Assembly: GCA_019359175.1 (NCBI GenBank)
Contig: JAHHHU010000016.1
Coordinates: forward strand, 1 to 64,000
Direction of reading: 5' to 3'
Source of the DNA: Phormidium tanganyikae FI6-MK23
Lineage (GTDB): Bacteria > Cyanobacteriota > Cyanobacteriia > Leptolyngbyales > Leptolyngbyaceae
DNA length: 64,000 nt
A program made the position numbers and the translations under genes. Below the pieces are notes generated by a model, which was given only the letters and a program-made list of their open reading frames with translations, made no database searches and was not told the origin of the DNA. Shown one piece after another: positions 9,552 through 18,099 of the stretch (positions are counted from its first letter, which is position 1; each line of letters starts with the position of its first letter).

Positions 9552-12551
9552 CTATCGAAGACTTGTGGGGATAATCTCAGGACGGCACTCAGAAAGTTTG
9601 TACTTGTCGCCGTCACGGTCGATCAGTAGTACCCCGTCGGATGTTCGTTGAATAGCCTCAATCCTGATCAGATTGCCTGAGACATCTAAGAAATAGCCGC
9701 CGACCTTAGCCCATGTCGGAAGTGCTTCAGTTGTTTCGCTGGTTTGATCTGGTTGTGGCTGTGCGTCAGGTTCTTCAACTTTTGTAGGTTCGGTTCCGAT
9801 CGTCTCTATGGATGGAGGAGCGAAAGTTAGTCCTTTGATTCCCATTTGGCGATGTCCGATTTCTACTTTTTCGCACTGAGGGTAAAGTTTCTGAATATGC
9901 CTCGGTAGCTGATTTGCGGCTTTGATATAGGGATCTCCCGGTCGGACATCATCAGCCCAGACCCTACGACCGTCCGTATTGATGGTTAGTACGTCGGTAT
10001 CGATATAGTACTGCTCAAGTTCCCGCCACAGGTCTTTCACTGGGATCACTGATCCACGATCGAACGTTAAGCCTGAATCTTTGGCAAACTCAAATAAGTG
10101 GGAGTTTTGCACCTGAATTTTTTCTAGTGCCTCGTCGCAGCAAGAATAATCAATCCCGTTTTGCATCAGATCCGTGAATGCTGCAATCACGCGATTTAAG
10201 AAGGCAGACAAAACATGATTTCTCATGAAGTCGCGATCGTACTTATATCGTGGATCTGCTTGCATCTCGCCCTTAGCGGGGTTTGGTTTCGTTGCATAGA
10301 CTTTGTTGTAAGAAATCACAGCAAAGCGGTCTTGAATCGCTTGTAACCCTGCTTTGATGTTGGGTACGTCATTCAGGTTAAAAATGAACACCGCTTTGGG
10401 CTTGAATGGCTTTTCGTTCTGTCCCTTAAGTTCGTGGTCTAGTTCCTCCCCGGTGATTGCTTGCTTTAGGCTTTGCAAATCATCGATACTAATGCCCTTC
10501 TTATTTTCGGATGCCCAATTGATCCGAGATGTCACAAGCTTTGCTAGAGGAAACTTTCGACCCTCATCGTATTGTTGAAAATCCTGAAGAGTGACAGACG
10601 TTAAGCCAGATCGACCAAACAACAGGCTAAAGGCTTCTTTGTGGGCATCCTTGCCGTTAGATCCAACCCCTTTAATGAGTAAGCCTTTGATATTCCGTCC
10701 GTGATGTTTACGAACGGTTTCAAGATCAAAAGATGCCGATCCAACCTCTAACAATACCTCCTGTTGTGGCTTGTCTAGGGCATCCATCAAGCGATCGCAG
10801 TCTTCCGATGGTGCTTGTGGGTCGTAAGTCACCATCGGTTCGTAGAGGTAGTAAAAATCGGGGTTGTGAGGGACTAAGGTGAACTCTGGAATATTCCCAC
10901 GCTTGCCCGTGTAGCTAATTTGCAGCACTCCGTTCGTGCAATTTAAACCACTTGGGTTGCATCGATCGTAGGAAACAGCAAACTGCATTTTGACCCATTC
11001 AAGAGCGTTCTTTACCGCGACTGGGTTTGCAAATGGATAGCTGGTTCTCTCGTCTCGATCTACCTCAAACTCATTGGCAAACGCCTGAATCCTCGAAAGT
11101 TCAACTTCGTCATTCGAGTATCTATAGTAGGTTCCTGTCCACTGGTAAAGCTTTCGGGCAACGCAGATCCAAGGATCTTGAAAAAGAGACGCGCTAACCA
11201 TTTGCGGAAAGGTCATTCCGTCTTTAATGGGCGATACAGACCTCTTGCTGTCTCCATCGCCTTCGATCGCGTGTAAACCCAAAAGATCCTGAGTCTTAAG
11301 CCACACATCAAGCGAGATTCTTTGCCGATTTGCCTTGACAGTTTCCAAGTCTTTCTTTAGGGATTTCTTGCCTAGCTTGGTTGATTTAGTGATGAATGTC
11401 AGCAGTAAATCAGTTTTATTCGAGTCCAGATGTTCTGCTGCCAGAATCAGAATTCCTTGAATGCAATCCGACTGATCAGACGGTGAGACGTGCTTCAACT
11501 CAGTCGCAATCAAAAATAGGTACTCGCTGGGTTCGGCTCCCTCGATATGAGGTAAGAACTTATCTTTGAGGCACTGAGGCACTTCAACAGCGGGGACTCT
11601 GGGAAGCGCGATCGCGTTTTCAATAGCAAACTCAACCGCATCCGCACCCGATTGAATACAGAGGTCGTCGAGTCCTTTACCCTCGGAATTTTGCCAAAGT
11701 GCGACCTTAGCGGTTACTCCGGAAAATTGCTCTAGCAGTTCGCAAGCCCGTTTGATTGCGTAGCCAACACTGCGAACGGTTTCAGGCTTCTCGTCACGAT
11801 CGAGCGCAATGACAAATGTTCTCCCCGGTTGGCAAAATCGAGCGAGTTCAGGATTGACGATATAACTGCCGTCCTGTTGTTTGAGCGTCAAGCAGTCCTT
11901 GCCATAAAGGGCGATTGCTGCATACCCCTGAGAAATCGCGCAGAGAGACTTTTTCCCGCCCTCAGTAAGCGGAATCGGGATCTCTGGGTGCTGCTCTACA
12001 AAATCCCAGAACGAGCCGTCAGAGGGGAATTCAACGCCGTTTCGCTTACTGATGGCTTGACGGACAGCAGCGGGAATCGGAGGCAGGAATGCTCTCGATC
12101 CGGCTTCCTTGGGCGCTAAGTAGGGTTTGTTGTAGCGATTCTTGCCCTCGTTCCACTTTTGGAAGGACAACTTCGCTTGCCACGGTGATCCATCCTCGTT
12201 GAACATCAGCGCGGCGAAAAAGCTTTCTCTCAAGGCAAATCCCGCTTGAGATTCGCTCTGGCTCCACCTCAAGAACTCAGCGATCGGGTTTTCTGAAGGT
12301 TCACCGTTTTCGATGCGGGTGTCGCTGACAATCTCGATTGCGCCGTTCTCAAAAAAGGATGGGTGAACGCCGCTCCCTTCAATAAATTCCCTGAGAGTCC
12401 CTTCAGAAAAATCCTCAAACGTGGAATATAGTTTCTTGCGCTTGGGTTGCGACTGATGCTCTGAAAGCCCTTTGGACACGGTAGAAGTAGAATTGTTTGA
12501 GTCGAAACTATTGACAGTTTCCTTAGTCGTGTCTACACTTGAATTACGCAT
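9552..12551 (-). CDS. DUF3854-type Toprim/SF3 primase-helicase of plasmid/phage type
   Basis: A 999-residue replication protein. Residues about 60-310 form a DUF3854-like Toprim domain with LTEGGKKSLCAISQGYAAIA at 195-214 and the acidic ALDRDEK at 249-255. A middle linker leads to a D5/P4-type SF3 helicase: Walker A GVGSNGKD (628-635), the acidic INWASENKKG strand, the sensor FIFNLNDVPN and the arginine finger QDRFA near 742. A C-terminal low-complexity tail and small beta domain end the protein. Such proteins unwind an origin and prime DNA synthesis in satellites and plasmids. The Walker lysine is followed by D rather than S/T, which also occurs in SF3 relatives. An AGAGGG site precedes the ATG. 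It is the element's main candidate to recognise the iteron blocks. Confidence 0.88.
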   Translation of the reverse strand: MRNSSVDTTKETVNSFDSNNSTSTVSKGLSEHQSQPKRKKLYSTFEDFSEGTLREFIEGSGVHPSFFENGAIEIVSDTRIENGEPSENPIAEFLRWSQSESQAGFALRESFFAALMFNEDGSPWQAKLSFQKWNEGKNRYNKPYLAPKEAGSRAFLPPIPAAVRQAISKRNGVEFPSDGSFWDFVEQHPEIPIPLTEGGKKSLCAISQGYAAIALYGKDCLTLKQQDGSYIVNPELARFCQPGRTFVIALDRDEKPETVRSVGYAIKRACELLEQFSGVTAKVALWQNSEGKGLDDLCIQSGADAVEFAIENAIALPRVPAVEVPQCLKDKFLPHIEGAEPSEYLFLIATELKHVSPSDQSDCIQGILILAAEHLDSNKTDLLLTFITKSTKLGKKSLKKDLETVKANRQRISLDVWLKTQDLLGLHAIEGDGDSKRSVSPIKDGMTFPQMVSASLFQDPWICVARKLYQWTGTYYRYSNDEVELSRIQAFANEFEVDRDERTSYPFANPVAVKNALEWVKMQFAVSYDRCNPSGLNCTNGVLQISYTGKRGNIPEFTLVPHNPDFYYLYEPMVTYDPQAPSEDCDRLMDALDKPQQEVLLEVGSASFDLETVRKHHGRNIKGLLIKGVGSNGKDAHKEAFSLLFGRSGLTSVTLQDFQQYDEGRKFPLAKLVTSRINWASENKKGISIDDLQSLKQAITGEELDHELKGQNEKPFKPKAVFIFNLNDVPNIKAGLQAIQDRFAVISYNKVYATKPNPAKGEMQADPRYKYDRDFMRNHVLSAFLNRVIAAFTDLMQNGIDYSCCDEALEKIQVQNSHLFEFAKDSGLTFDRGSVIPVKDLWRELEQYYIDTDVLTINTDGRRVWADDVRPGDPYIKAANQLPRHIQKLYPQCEKVEIGHRQMGIKGLTFAPPSIETIGTEPTKVEEPDAQPQPDQTSETTEALPTWAKVGGYFLDVSGNLIRIEAIQRTSDGVLLIDRDGDKYKLSECRPEIIPTSLR

Positions 12552-12617
12552 TCGTTTTCCCTCTTGCCAGGGTTAATGGATTTAAGAAGCCGCGTCAACG
12601 GCGTTCTAAAGAAATTT

Positions 12618-12651
12618 AAGACCTCCTTGGCTTTATAACCTTGGAGGTCTT
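12618..12651 (-). terminator. Rho-independent terminator-like hairpin
   Basis: AAGACCTCC (minus strand) pairs perfectly with GGAGGTCTT across a 16-base loop, followed by AAATTTC and a short T run. It lies between the upstream two-gene unit (12661-13181) and the primase gene, so it may limit read-through. Flanking A/T runs on both sides make it potentially bidirectional. Confidence 0.65.
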
Positions 12652-12660
12652 TCGCTGTGT

Positions 12661-13026
12661 TTAGGATGGCTTGAACTGAGGAACAATCTCGATCGACGAT
12701 TGAAGCGAAACCCAGATGTCTTTCGATCCTTTCTGATTGTCTGGGTTCATTTCAACCCCTACGAACGGTAATTCGCAGTGCATGAAATGCTGGCAGAATT
12801 CCCACACGCCCATTTCGGTGTTTTTCAGGCGTTCCTCTAGCTCTGCGTGATTCATGTGGAACGAGTGTTTCTCGTAGGGATCTATCAAATCCCAGAAAGA
12901 CAACTTTTCTGAAACTAAAGCTGCTTCCCAGTCGCTTAGCTGTCTTTGTCCTTTTGGTAGGTTTTTGTTTTTTGGTAGGCTGATTTGTGCGTTTTGTCGT
13001 CTTTTTCGTTCACTGCGACGATTCAT
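12661..13026 (-). CDS. Unknown 121-residue element protein
   Basis: I do not recognise the family. The N-terminus is very basic (NRRSERKRRQ), the middle is helical and acidic (HAELEERLKN), and the end is hydrophobic/beta (EMGVWEFCQHFMHCELPFVG). It overlaps the preceding ribbon-helix-helix gene by four bases (ATGA), so the two are translationally coupled. The basic head suggests nucleic-acid contact. It may partner the small DNA-binding protein or assist the downstream primase. Confidence 0.6.
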   Translation of the reverse strand: MNRRSERKRRQNAQISLPKNKNLPKGQRQLSDWEAALVSEKLSFWDLIDPYEKHSFHMNHAELEERLKNTEMGVWEFCQHFMHCELPFVGVEMNPDNQKGSKDIWVSLQSSIEIVPQFKPS

Positions 13027-13181
13027 TTTCCTTCTCCTAAAAACTTGACGGTTGCCTTACCTTCGACAATGGCGCGAAACATCTCCGGTGCTGTCTTGAA
13101 TCCAAGCTCTTTCGCTCGATCGTGCATAGCGTCCTTATGCCATTGATTGACCCGCATCTCTAACCGTTCGTTCAGTCTCAT
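13023..13181 (-). CDS. Small DNA-binding protein, ribbon-helix-helix-like
   Basis: The 52-residue product starts MRLNERLEMRVNQWHKDAMH and continues RAKELGFKTAPEMFRAIVEG, the strand-helix-helix pattern of Arc/CopG-type regulators. The ATG at 13181 is chosen because AGGAGG lies nine bases upstream; a longer frame to 13256 has no such site. A perfect 14-bp palindrome (TCAGTCCGGACTGA) stands 29 bases upstream and is a likely operator, suggesting autoregulation. It is coupled to the next gene by an ATGA overlap. Confidence 0.65.
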   Translation of the reverse strand: MRLNERLEMRVNQWHKDAMHDRAKELGFKTAPEMFRAIVEGKATVKFLGEGK

Positions 13182-13209
13182 GTTGCTTGCCCTCCTATAT
13201 TTAGGTTGT

Positions 13210-13223
13210 TCAGTCCGGACTGA
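13210..13223. promoter_or_regulatory. 14-bp palindromic operator candidate
   Basis: TCAGTCCGGACTGA is a perfect palindrome placed between the par-operon terminator and the ribbon-helix-helix gene at 13181. Dimeric regulators of that class bind such sites. No other copy was seen in the window. Confidence 0.55.
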
Positions 13224-13276
13224 CAGGGAGATGTTAACCTCAGTCTTCAAAATCATCTAGACCTTTTCTCAAAACA

Positions 13277-13308
13277 ATTCCCCTAGCCGATCGTGGGTCT
13301 AGGGGAAT
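13277..13308 (-). terminator. Terminator of the par operon
   Basis: ATTCCCCTAG and CTAGGGGAAT form a perfect 10-bp stem with a 12-base loop. On the minus strand it is followed by TGTTTTGAGAAAA. It lies just after the ParR-like stop at 13319, so it is a Rho-independent terminator for parM-parR. Confidence 0.75.
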
Positions 13309-13318
13309 GCCGTTGTCG

Positions 13319-13582
13319 TCAAGTGTCGAGGTCGTCAAGGTCATCAAGAGAATCGATCAATTGAGCGGGTTCTGTCTCTACTGACTTCGGTGAACTTTCG
13401 ATCGACTGAGTTTGATTCGATGTATCGCTCCGGTGGGCGCAAGCTGACAGCGCAAACACAACAGTCTCAGCTTTGTTGCCTCTCAGCTTTGGGTGTTGGT
13501 TCCAGATAATGTCTAGGAACTCAGAAACAACAGGGGTTTCGCTGATGGAAAAGCGCGGTGTCCTCGTCTTACTTTGCGGCAT
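13319..13582 (-). CDS. ParR-like partition adaptor candidate
   Basis: An 87-residue protein from the ATG at 13582 (MPQSKTRTPRFSISETPVVS). It begins inside the last codons of the ParM-like gene (14-base overlap), the usual arrangement of parM-parR. The N-terminal half (basic, then SEFLDIIWNQHPKLRG and AETVVFALSACA) fits a ribbon-helix-helix fold. The acidic C-terminal tail (SLDDLDDLDT) could contact the filament. No direct ParR signature is seen, so the call rests on context, size and acid/base layout. A longer frame to 13618 lacks a ribosome site. Confidence 0.55.
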   Translation of the reverse strand: MPQSKTRTPRFSISETPVVSEFLDIIWNQHPKLRGNKAETVVFALSACAHRSDTSNQTQSIESSPKSVETEPAQLIDSLDDLDDLDT

Positions 13583-14603
13583 CTTTTTGCTCCAAAGCTT
13601 GTGCAAGGGTAAACACACCTTGGACGTTAGCGCTCAAAGGTTCAGTTACCGGAGTGTAACCACGATCGAGTAGCCACTGACGAACTGACGGAATCAGAAC
13701 CGCGCCGCCCGTTGCGTAGCGATTGGGGCATTCTGCTAAATGATGCTTAGCAAGTCCCTCAATGCTGCCTACAACCTTCTCTAGCCACTTGTGAACCTCC
13801 TTGCCGACCGCTCCAGAGAAGTCATGTCCTTGGAAAGTGTGAGCAGGATTGTCAATCACAGATCGCGCTTCCCGATAGGTCATCACTCGCTTCAGTGCCT
13901 CATTAACTGCGCGACATTTGGCGAATTCAGCAATCAGTCTAGCTGTCCCCTGATCGAGCAGTTGGTAGGGCTGATCGCATCCAGACATCAGCTTTAAGCC
14001 AGAGTACGGAGCAATCATCACCGTTTGTCCGCCAAGGTCTAACAGTAGATTCGCTGCCGTTGGTGGGTTCTGTGCTTTGATGGCTCCCACACCTTCAACT
14101 AGAACGCGATCACACTTCACCGTAATGTTCTTTTGCTCGTCGTCTTTAACAAAGGTGAAGCGTCCGTTCAATGCTGCTTTCATTTCAGCGCGGTAGGCTT
14201 CGGGGTTGTGTACCGATGTGTAGACGGTGATCGAATCGACATCAGCGAGATCGTCCCACATACAATGAATCAGCGCGGGTAGAACCCATTGGGCTTTACC
14301 GTCTGGACTGTCCTTGATCCACTGAGCGCCGGGATACTCTCCGATTCCGAATTGTCGCGTCGTCACCTCTCCAGATCCGTCAATCAGTCCAGCTTGAGTA
14401 AATGTGTACTGCTCCACATCTTCGCTAACCAGGGATTTAACAGTTTTGTGTACCTGATCGTCGTAGCTAACGATCGAGCCAGTGACGCTCATTTTGGCGT
14501 ACACAACATCGATGTTTTGGTTTCCGGGGTCAATGCTTGCGAGGAAAGTTTGGGAAGTTGTGACCTTACTCGCTTTCGTTTTGCGTTCCTTTGTCTGCAC
14601 CAT
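13569..14603 (-). CDS. Actin-like ParM/StbA-type ATPase
   Basis: A 344-residue actin-fold protein. It shows phosphate-1 (SIDPGNQNIDVVYAK), phosphate-2 (LLLDLGGQTVMIAPYSG) and adenosine (ATGGAVLIPSVRQ) motifs, as in plasmid segregation actins and Alp proteins. Such proteins form filaments that push plasmid copies apart. The ATG at 14603 is preferred because AAGGTG lies seven bases upstream; the longer frame from 14675 begins inside a perfect inverted repeat. It heads a unit with the overlapping ParR-like gene, a downstream terminator and an upstream GAAACG repeat array. Its presence in a chromosomal island argues that the element also exists as a free replicon. Confidence 0.85.
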   Translation of the reverse strand: MVQTKERKTKASKVTTSQTFLASIDPGNQNIDVVYAKMSVTGSIVSYDDQVHKTVKSLVSEDVEQYTFTQAGLIDGSGEVTTRQFGIGEYPGAQWIKDSPDGKAQWVLPALIHCMWDDLADVDSITVYTSVHNPEAYRAEMKAALNGRFTFVKDDEQKNITVKCDRVLVEGVGAIKAQNPPTAANLLLDLGGQTVMIAPYSGLKLMSGCDQPYQLLDQGTARLIAEFAKCRAVNEALKRVMTYREARSVIDNPAHTFQGHDFSGAVGKEVHKWLEKVVGSIEGLAKHHLAECPNRYATGGAVLIPSVRQWLLDRGYTPVTEPLSANVQGVFTLAQALEQKDAAK

Positions 14604-14659
14604 TTTTTCACCTTTTTTGATTGTTTTTACCCTTGCTACCGATGTGATGCGATTATTGC

Positions 14660-14712
14660 GCCATCTGGTAGCCATCTACTTACCCCTCTAACATCAGTGG
14701 CTACCAGATGGC
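14660..14712. promoter_or_regulatory. Perfect 15-bp inverted repeat upstream of parM
   Basis: GCCATCTGGTAGCCA at 14660-14674 is exactly complementary to 14698-14712, with a 23-base spacer. It sits between the small acidic gene and parM. It could end transcription of the former or be the operator at which ParR represses the operon. There is no T-tract, which favours an operator or attenuator. Confidence 0.6.
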
Positions 14713-14778
14713 AGCCATTTTGTAACCCCTTTCTGTTCGTAGTTACCCGATTTTGACCCAATTCGAGAGCAATTACTG

Positions 14779-14946
14779 TTAGGAACTAGGGGGAGTATCG
14801 AGAGAGTCGTCAACAGCATCAGAGTCTTCATCTGGTGCTGAATCTTGCGAGTCTTTCTCAGATTTGGTAGAGTTCAATTGTTCTGCTTCTTTGAAAGCTT
14901 GATACTCTCTTAGCATTGCTTTAAGAATGTCAGATGCAGTTTCCAT
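14779..14946 (-). CDS. Small acidic protein upstream of parM
   Basis: A 55-residue product, METASDILKAMLREYQAFKE followed by a strongly acidic, serine-rich tail (DSDAVDDSLDTPPSS). AGGAGAAAC precedes the ATG with good spacing, and the stop TAA is at 14779. A short helix plus acidic tail is compatible with a regulator of a DNA-binding or filament protein. It lies between the GAAACG array and parM and is probably co-transcribed with parM. I do not recognise a family. Confidence 0.6.
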   Translation of the reverse strand: METASDILKAMLREYQAFKEAEQLNSTKSEKDSQDSAPDEDSDAVDDSLDTPPSS

Positions 14947-15007
14947 TGCTGTTTCTCCTAATAGTTTGATGAGTGACTTGTGAGTATTGAGTTTTAGACG
15001 TATCAGC

Positions 15008-15119
15008 GAAACGGTTAGTGAAACGAAACGGGAAACAGCGAAACGAAACGCTAGAAACGCCTAGAAACGTTGTTTCGCTCCGTTTCGCCCCCTGTTTCCC
15101 GTTTCGTTTCGCGTTTCGC
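15008..15119. repeat. GAAACG iteron array, candidate centromere (parC)
   Basis: Seven exact GAAACG hexamers run in direct orientation from 15008 to 15069. They include two abutting pairs and a tandem 10-mer (CTAGAAACGC/CTAGAAACGT). From 15071 to 15117 the motif is inverted, with four exact CGTTTC plus near-copies. The array fills the gap between the ATPase gene and the parM operon. In ParMRC systems the centromere is a set of direct repeats just upstream of parM that bind ParR, which fits this place. A second reading is an additional iteron-type origin, since the direct-then-inverted layout resembles the other blocks of the element. Confidence 0.6.
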
Positions 15120-15134
15120 TCCAATGAGTTCATG

Positions 15135-16808
15135 TTACGAAATCAGGGTTTCTAGTTCATCCCAAATCGCGTCACGGTTCTCGCGCAAGTAGTCACAATT
15201 GCGATCGTTTCGCGCCCTTGCCATGAACGAAGCCTTATCGACTTCTCTATCGTCTTTAATGCGGGTTTGTGCCCATTGGTAAGCAATCAGCATTGCTTCT
15301 CTTTTAGAGAGATTCTCGATTGAGTGAATGAGTTCTAGTGCTGAGTCTTTCTCAGATTGGGCGGATAACTCTAAGCTCCGCTCCAAATGTTGAACTGGAT
15401 CGACGATATCGGGCTTAGGAGTCGCCATCTTTTTTAGATCAGGTAGTTCCCCAATAGGCAACCAGTGCGAACCAACGAAACAAACGCGATCGCTGCTTGG
15501 GAGTGAGTTCGGTTCTAAAATTTCAAAGTTTGCTTTGATTTGCCGAAACAGTTCCCAATCAAAACTGATGGATTGTCCGTTCCAATCGAGAGCGCGATCT
15601 GGATGTGATGCAACATAGCAGAGTTTGAGTTTCTTTACCGCCTTGGCATCTTGAGTGAGTGACCCCGCGACAAACTCAGGTGCAATTGTCCAGATCGCCT
15701 GCTGTCGTTTTTTGCCTGACGATGAGAGCGTTGTGATTTTGTCAGCAATCAGCGTGAGTAATGGCTCTAAAAGTTTCGAGTGTTGGTTGGATGCGCTGCC
15801 AAGGTAGGCAATTTCATCAACGATCAGAAGCGCGTTCTGTTGTGAGTAGAACCGCTTCACGATGTCGATCGCTTGGTTGATGATTTGCTTGCTCTCGTAG
15901 CCATCCATTGAAGATAAATCGCACTGCAACGATTCAACGGCATGACTCCAATAGTAGGAGTCTTCATCGCCAAAACTGGCTAGGTTCATGTGAAAGATTT
16001 TGCAGGACAGGCTATCGGAAATCTCTTTCGATGCCACCGCCGCAAGGTAGCTTTTCCCGGTTCGCTGTGCCCCAAAGAATGCCCGTGATTGATAAGGATC
16101 AGCCACGATCGACGATAGACCAGTCGGAATACTGTCGGGTTGCCGTGTCGGTTGTGATGCCACTGGTAAAGCATTCGGTCGGGTATTCGTTCCGATTGTA
16201 GGTGTGGTGGGTTGGCTCGGTTCCTTGGGCATTTCTACACCCATCCGCTCATACATCCGCTCCAGTCCTGTCTTCTTGCCTGCTACTTTCAGTACGGGGT
16301 CTTCAGTTGAGATTGCGCTGCCGACAATCGAACGAAAAAACTGTGTCGGTTCAAATCCCATGTGCTGATACTGCCCTGTCCCTTCAATCTGGGAAGACGT
16401 AACGCAAATCCCTTCATCTTCATCAAAGATACTTAGGCAATGCTCGTAGGCAGCAATCAGCGTCGATTCTGTCGCGATGTTTGCTGCCGAGTATTGCAGC
16501 ATGGCATCTAGAACCATCGGGGCGTGATGAACTAACCCTTGTTCGTCGCGAATGGCTGCATAGTCTTTGCGGTGCGCCGATTGACAAGACCAATTAACCG
16601 CGATCGCAATTCCCGCCACAGTCAAGCCGATCGGGTTGGTCATGCTTGCGAGTCCGCCCAATGCAGATAGCCCCATCAAGACAAGGTTCACCGCTTTGGT
16701 TTGTCCTGCTTCGGACTCCTCAGCGTCTAACGTCTTGCGTAGAATCTGCACAGCTTCGGGAATAGAGAGATCATGCTGTTCTACCAACGTTCTTAAAATA
16801 GATGCCAT
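15135..16808 (-). CDS. Element-encoded AAA-type ATPase with membrane segment
   Basis: A 557-residue P-loop ATPase with Walker A GAQRTGKS at 246-253 and Walker B ALLIVDEIAYLG at about 326-337. Residues 41-75 are long and hydrophobic with glycines (LVLMGLSALGGLASM, LTVAGIAIAV), probably two membrane passes. A proline/threonine-rich linker precedes the P-loop. An AAAGGTGA site lies eight bases before the ATG. The next upstream genes encode membrane proteins, so the cluster may build a membrane complex for DNA or protein movement; partition or virion extrusion are alternatives. I cannot assign it to VirB4, FtsK or Zot families from sequence alone. Confidence 0.7.
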   Translation of the reverse strand: MASILRTLVEQHDLSIPEAVQILRKTLDAEESEAGQTKAVNLVLMGLSALGGLASMTNPIGLTVAGIAIAVNWSCQSAHRKDYAAIRDEQGLVHHAPMVLDAMLQYSAANIATESTLIAAYEHCLSIFDEDEGICVTSSQIEGTGQYQHMGFEPTQFFRSIVGSAISTEDPVLKVAGKKTGLERMYERMGVEMPKEPSQPTTPTIGTNTRPNALPVASQPTRQPDSIPTGLSSIVADPYQSRAFFGAQRTGKSYLAAVASKEISDSLSCKIFHMNLASFGDEDSYYWSHAVESLQCDLSSMDGYESKQIINQAIDIVKRFYSQQNALLIVDEIAYLGSASNQHSKLLEPLLTLIADKITTLSSSGKKRQQAIWTIAPEFVAGSLTQDAKAVKKLKLCYVASHPDRALDWNGQSISFDWELFRQIKANFEILEPNSLPSSDRVCFVGSHWLPIGELPDLKKMATPKPDIVDPVQHLERSLELSAQSEKDSALELIHSIENLSKREAMLIAYQWAQTRIKDDREVDKASFMARARNDRNCDYLRENRDAIWDELETLIS

Positions 16809-16888
16809 GATTAAGTCACCTTTTGAGGCGGGTACATCGTTGAGAAGGTTTGCGATCGGTGAGTTCTGAGCTTAGTGATCGCTTTGAA

Positions 16889-17650
16889 CTATTTACGAGA
16901 GTCGGGGCGTTGCCAGTCACCTACTTGCGTGGGCATCTTGATCACCTCACCACGCGATAACGCTCCGAGAAAGTCACGCGCTGCACGTCCGGGAATGTGT
17001 TCCCGGAGAATCACAATCAGAATGCAGATGGCATCAAACAGCATCGTGATCCATGCCACACGACCAAGCAGCAAGAAGTTAGGAGTGCCAACAGCGTCGA
17101 ACAATTGCCCCATTGAGTGAGAGACGGTTGCAATATCAAAGATATAGGCAGCGAAGCTAATCGCCCACAACACATACATTTGAGTGTCGCGCTCTGCCTC
17201 TAACCGCTTGCGGCGTTTGAGTGCCAACTTTGAGGCATTGGGGTTGGTCGATGCTTCTGGGTATGCTCTGCCGCGCTCTGCCAAGAAGCCAGCCGCTTGC
17301 AAAGTCTTAGAAGCGAACGAAATACCGCCCACCAATTGAAAGCACTGGATTAATGCCCAATAGAGAGCGCAATCGGCAAATGTGGGATCTTGTGACCAAC
17401 CGAGCATCCGAACGACCGCTGGGTACTGTTCGATGTTCTTGAATGCCACAACGATCAGCAACCCGAACAGCACACATACCAAACCGGACGGGGAGCGTAG
17501 AAACAAAACGAACTTACCGATCGCCTCTGGAATCGCGCCCCAATCGGCGATCGGTTCTCTCGATTTTGTTGACTTGCCGCCAATCGGCTTACCATTCTGA
17601 TCTATGATTTGCGGCTCTGCTGATTTTTGGGAAGGTGGTTTAAGACTCAT
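16889..17650 (-). CDS. Polytopic membrane protein of the element
   Basis: A 253-residue protein with about four hydrophobic segments: LVCVLFGLLIVVAF, CALYWALIQCFQLVGGISFA, YVLWAISFAAYIFDIATV and a segment ending FDAICILIVIL. A charged cytosolic loop (LALKRRKRLEAER) separates them. The N-terminus is hydrophilic and contains QIIDQNGKPIGGKS, a phrase similar to one in the element's lipoprotein at 28761 (AIIDGNGKPIAGS). It overlaps the upstream gene by four bases, so it is coupled to it, and it precedes the ATPase gene. The family is unknown; it is a probable membrane partner of that ATPase. Confidence 0.65.
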   Translation of the reverse strand: MSLKPPSQKSAEPQIIDQNGKPIGGKSTKSREPIADWGAIPEAIGKFVLFLRSPSGLVCVLFGLLIVVAFKNIEQYPAVVRMLGWSQDPTFADCALYWALIQCFQLVGGISFASKTLQAAGFLAERGRAYPEASTNPNASKLALKRRKRLEAERDTQMYVLWAISFAAYIFDIATVSHSMGQLFDAVGTPNFLLLGRVAWITMLFDAICILIVILREHIPGRAARDFLGALSRGEVIKMPTQVGDWQRPDSRK

Positions 17651-18099
17651 GGTTTAGACCTCAATAATTTTGCTCTGCCCTTGTCCATTACGATCGCGCG
17701 GTTGCCTTCGATATCCTCGATCACCGTTCCTTTAGGCATTGGGTTCGCGCTGCCATTTTGCAATATCGTCATGCCGTCTTTGATTGGTGCTGGATCTACA
17801 AAAGTGATTCCAACCTTTCGTAATGCCTCTGAGCGGTTGCGCTTCTGCTCTAGTTCAATCTGAAAGGTGCGATCCGCTGATTGTTTGTCAACTTCAATCT
17901 GATCGATGGCTTGCTTCTGTGCGAGTTGTGCAGTCTGTCGCGTGGTCACTTCGTCGCGCTTTGTCGTGAAATCTTGGATGTATGGCGATGCGGTAAGGAC
18001 GATCGCCGCAATCCCTGACAGATAAGACATCACCCGCAAAGTTCCTCGCTTCTTGATGGGTGAGTCTGTGTTTTGAGTGAGGGACGTAAAGAAGGTCAT
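17647..18099 (-). CDS. Membrane-anchored coiled-coil protein
   Basis: 150 residues: a short basic head, one membrane segment (YLSGIAAIVLTASPYI), then a glutamine-rich helix (TRQTAQLAQKQAIDQIEVDK) likely to form a coiled coil, and a small beta-like tail (PKGTVIEDIEGNRAIVMDKG). It overlaps both neighbours by ATGA junctions (17647-17650 and 18096-18099), so three genes are translated as one unit. The family is not recognised. Its place suggests a structural part of the ATPase-linked membrane complex. Confidence 0.6.
   Translation of the reverse strand: MTFFTSLTQNTDSPIKKRGTLRVMSYLSGIAAIVLTASPYIQDFTTKRDEVTTRQTAQLAQKQAIDQIEVDKQSADRTFQIELEQKRNRSEALRKVGITFVDPAPIKDGMTILQNGSANPMPKGTVIEDIEGNRAIVMDKGRAKLLRSKP

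Noticed and set aside
12618-12651. Attenuator reading of the hairpin before the primase gene
   Set aside because: It has a perfect stem and flanking A/T runs, so a plain terminator explains it; no leader peptide is visible.
14930-15133. 67-codon minus-strand frame across the GAAACG array
   Set aside because: Its residues are the translation of hexamer repeats; the true small gene in the region is in another frame (14779-14946).
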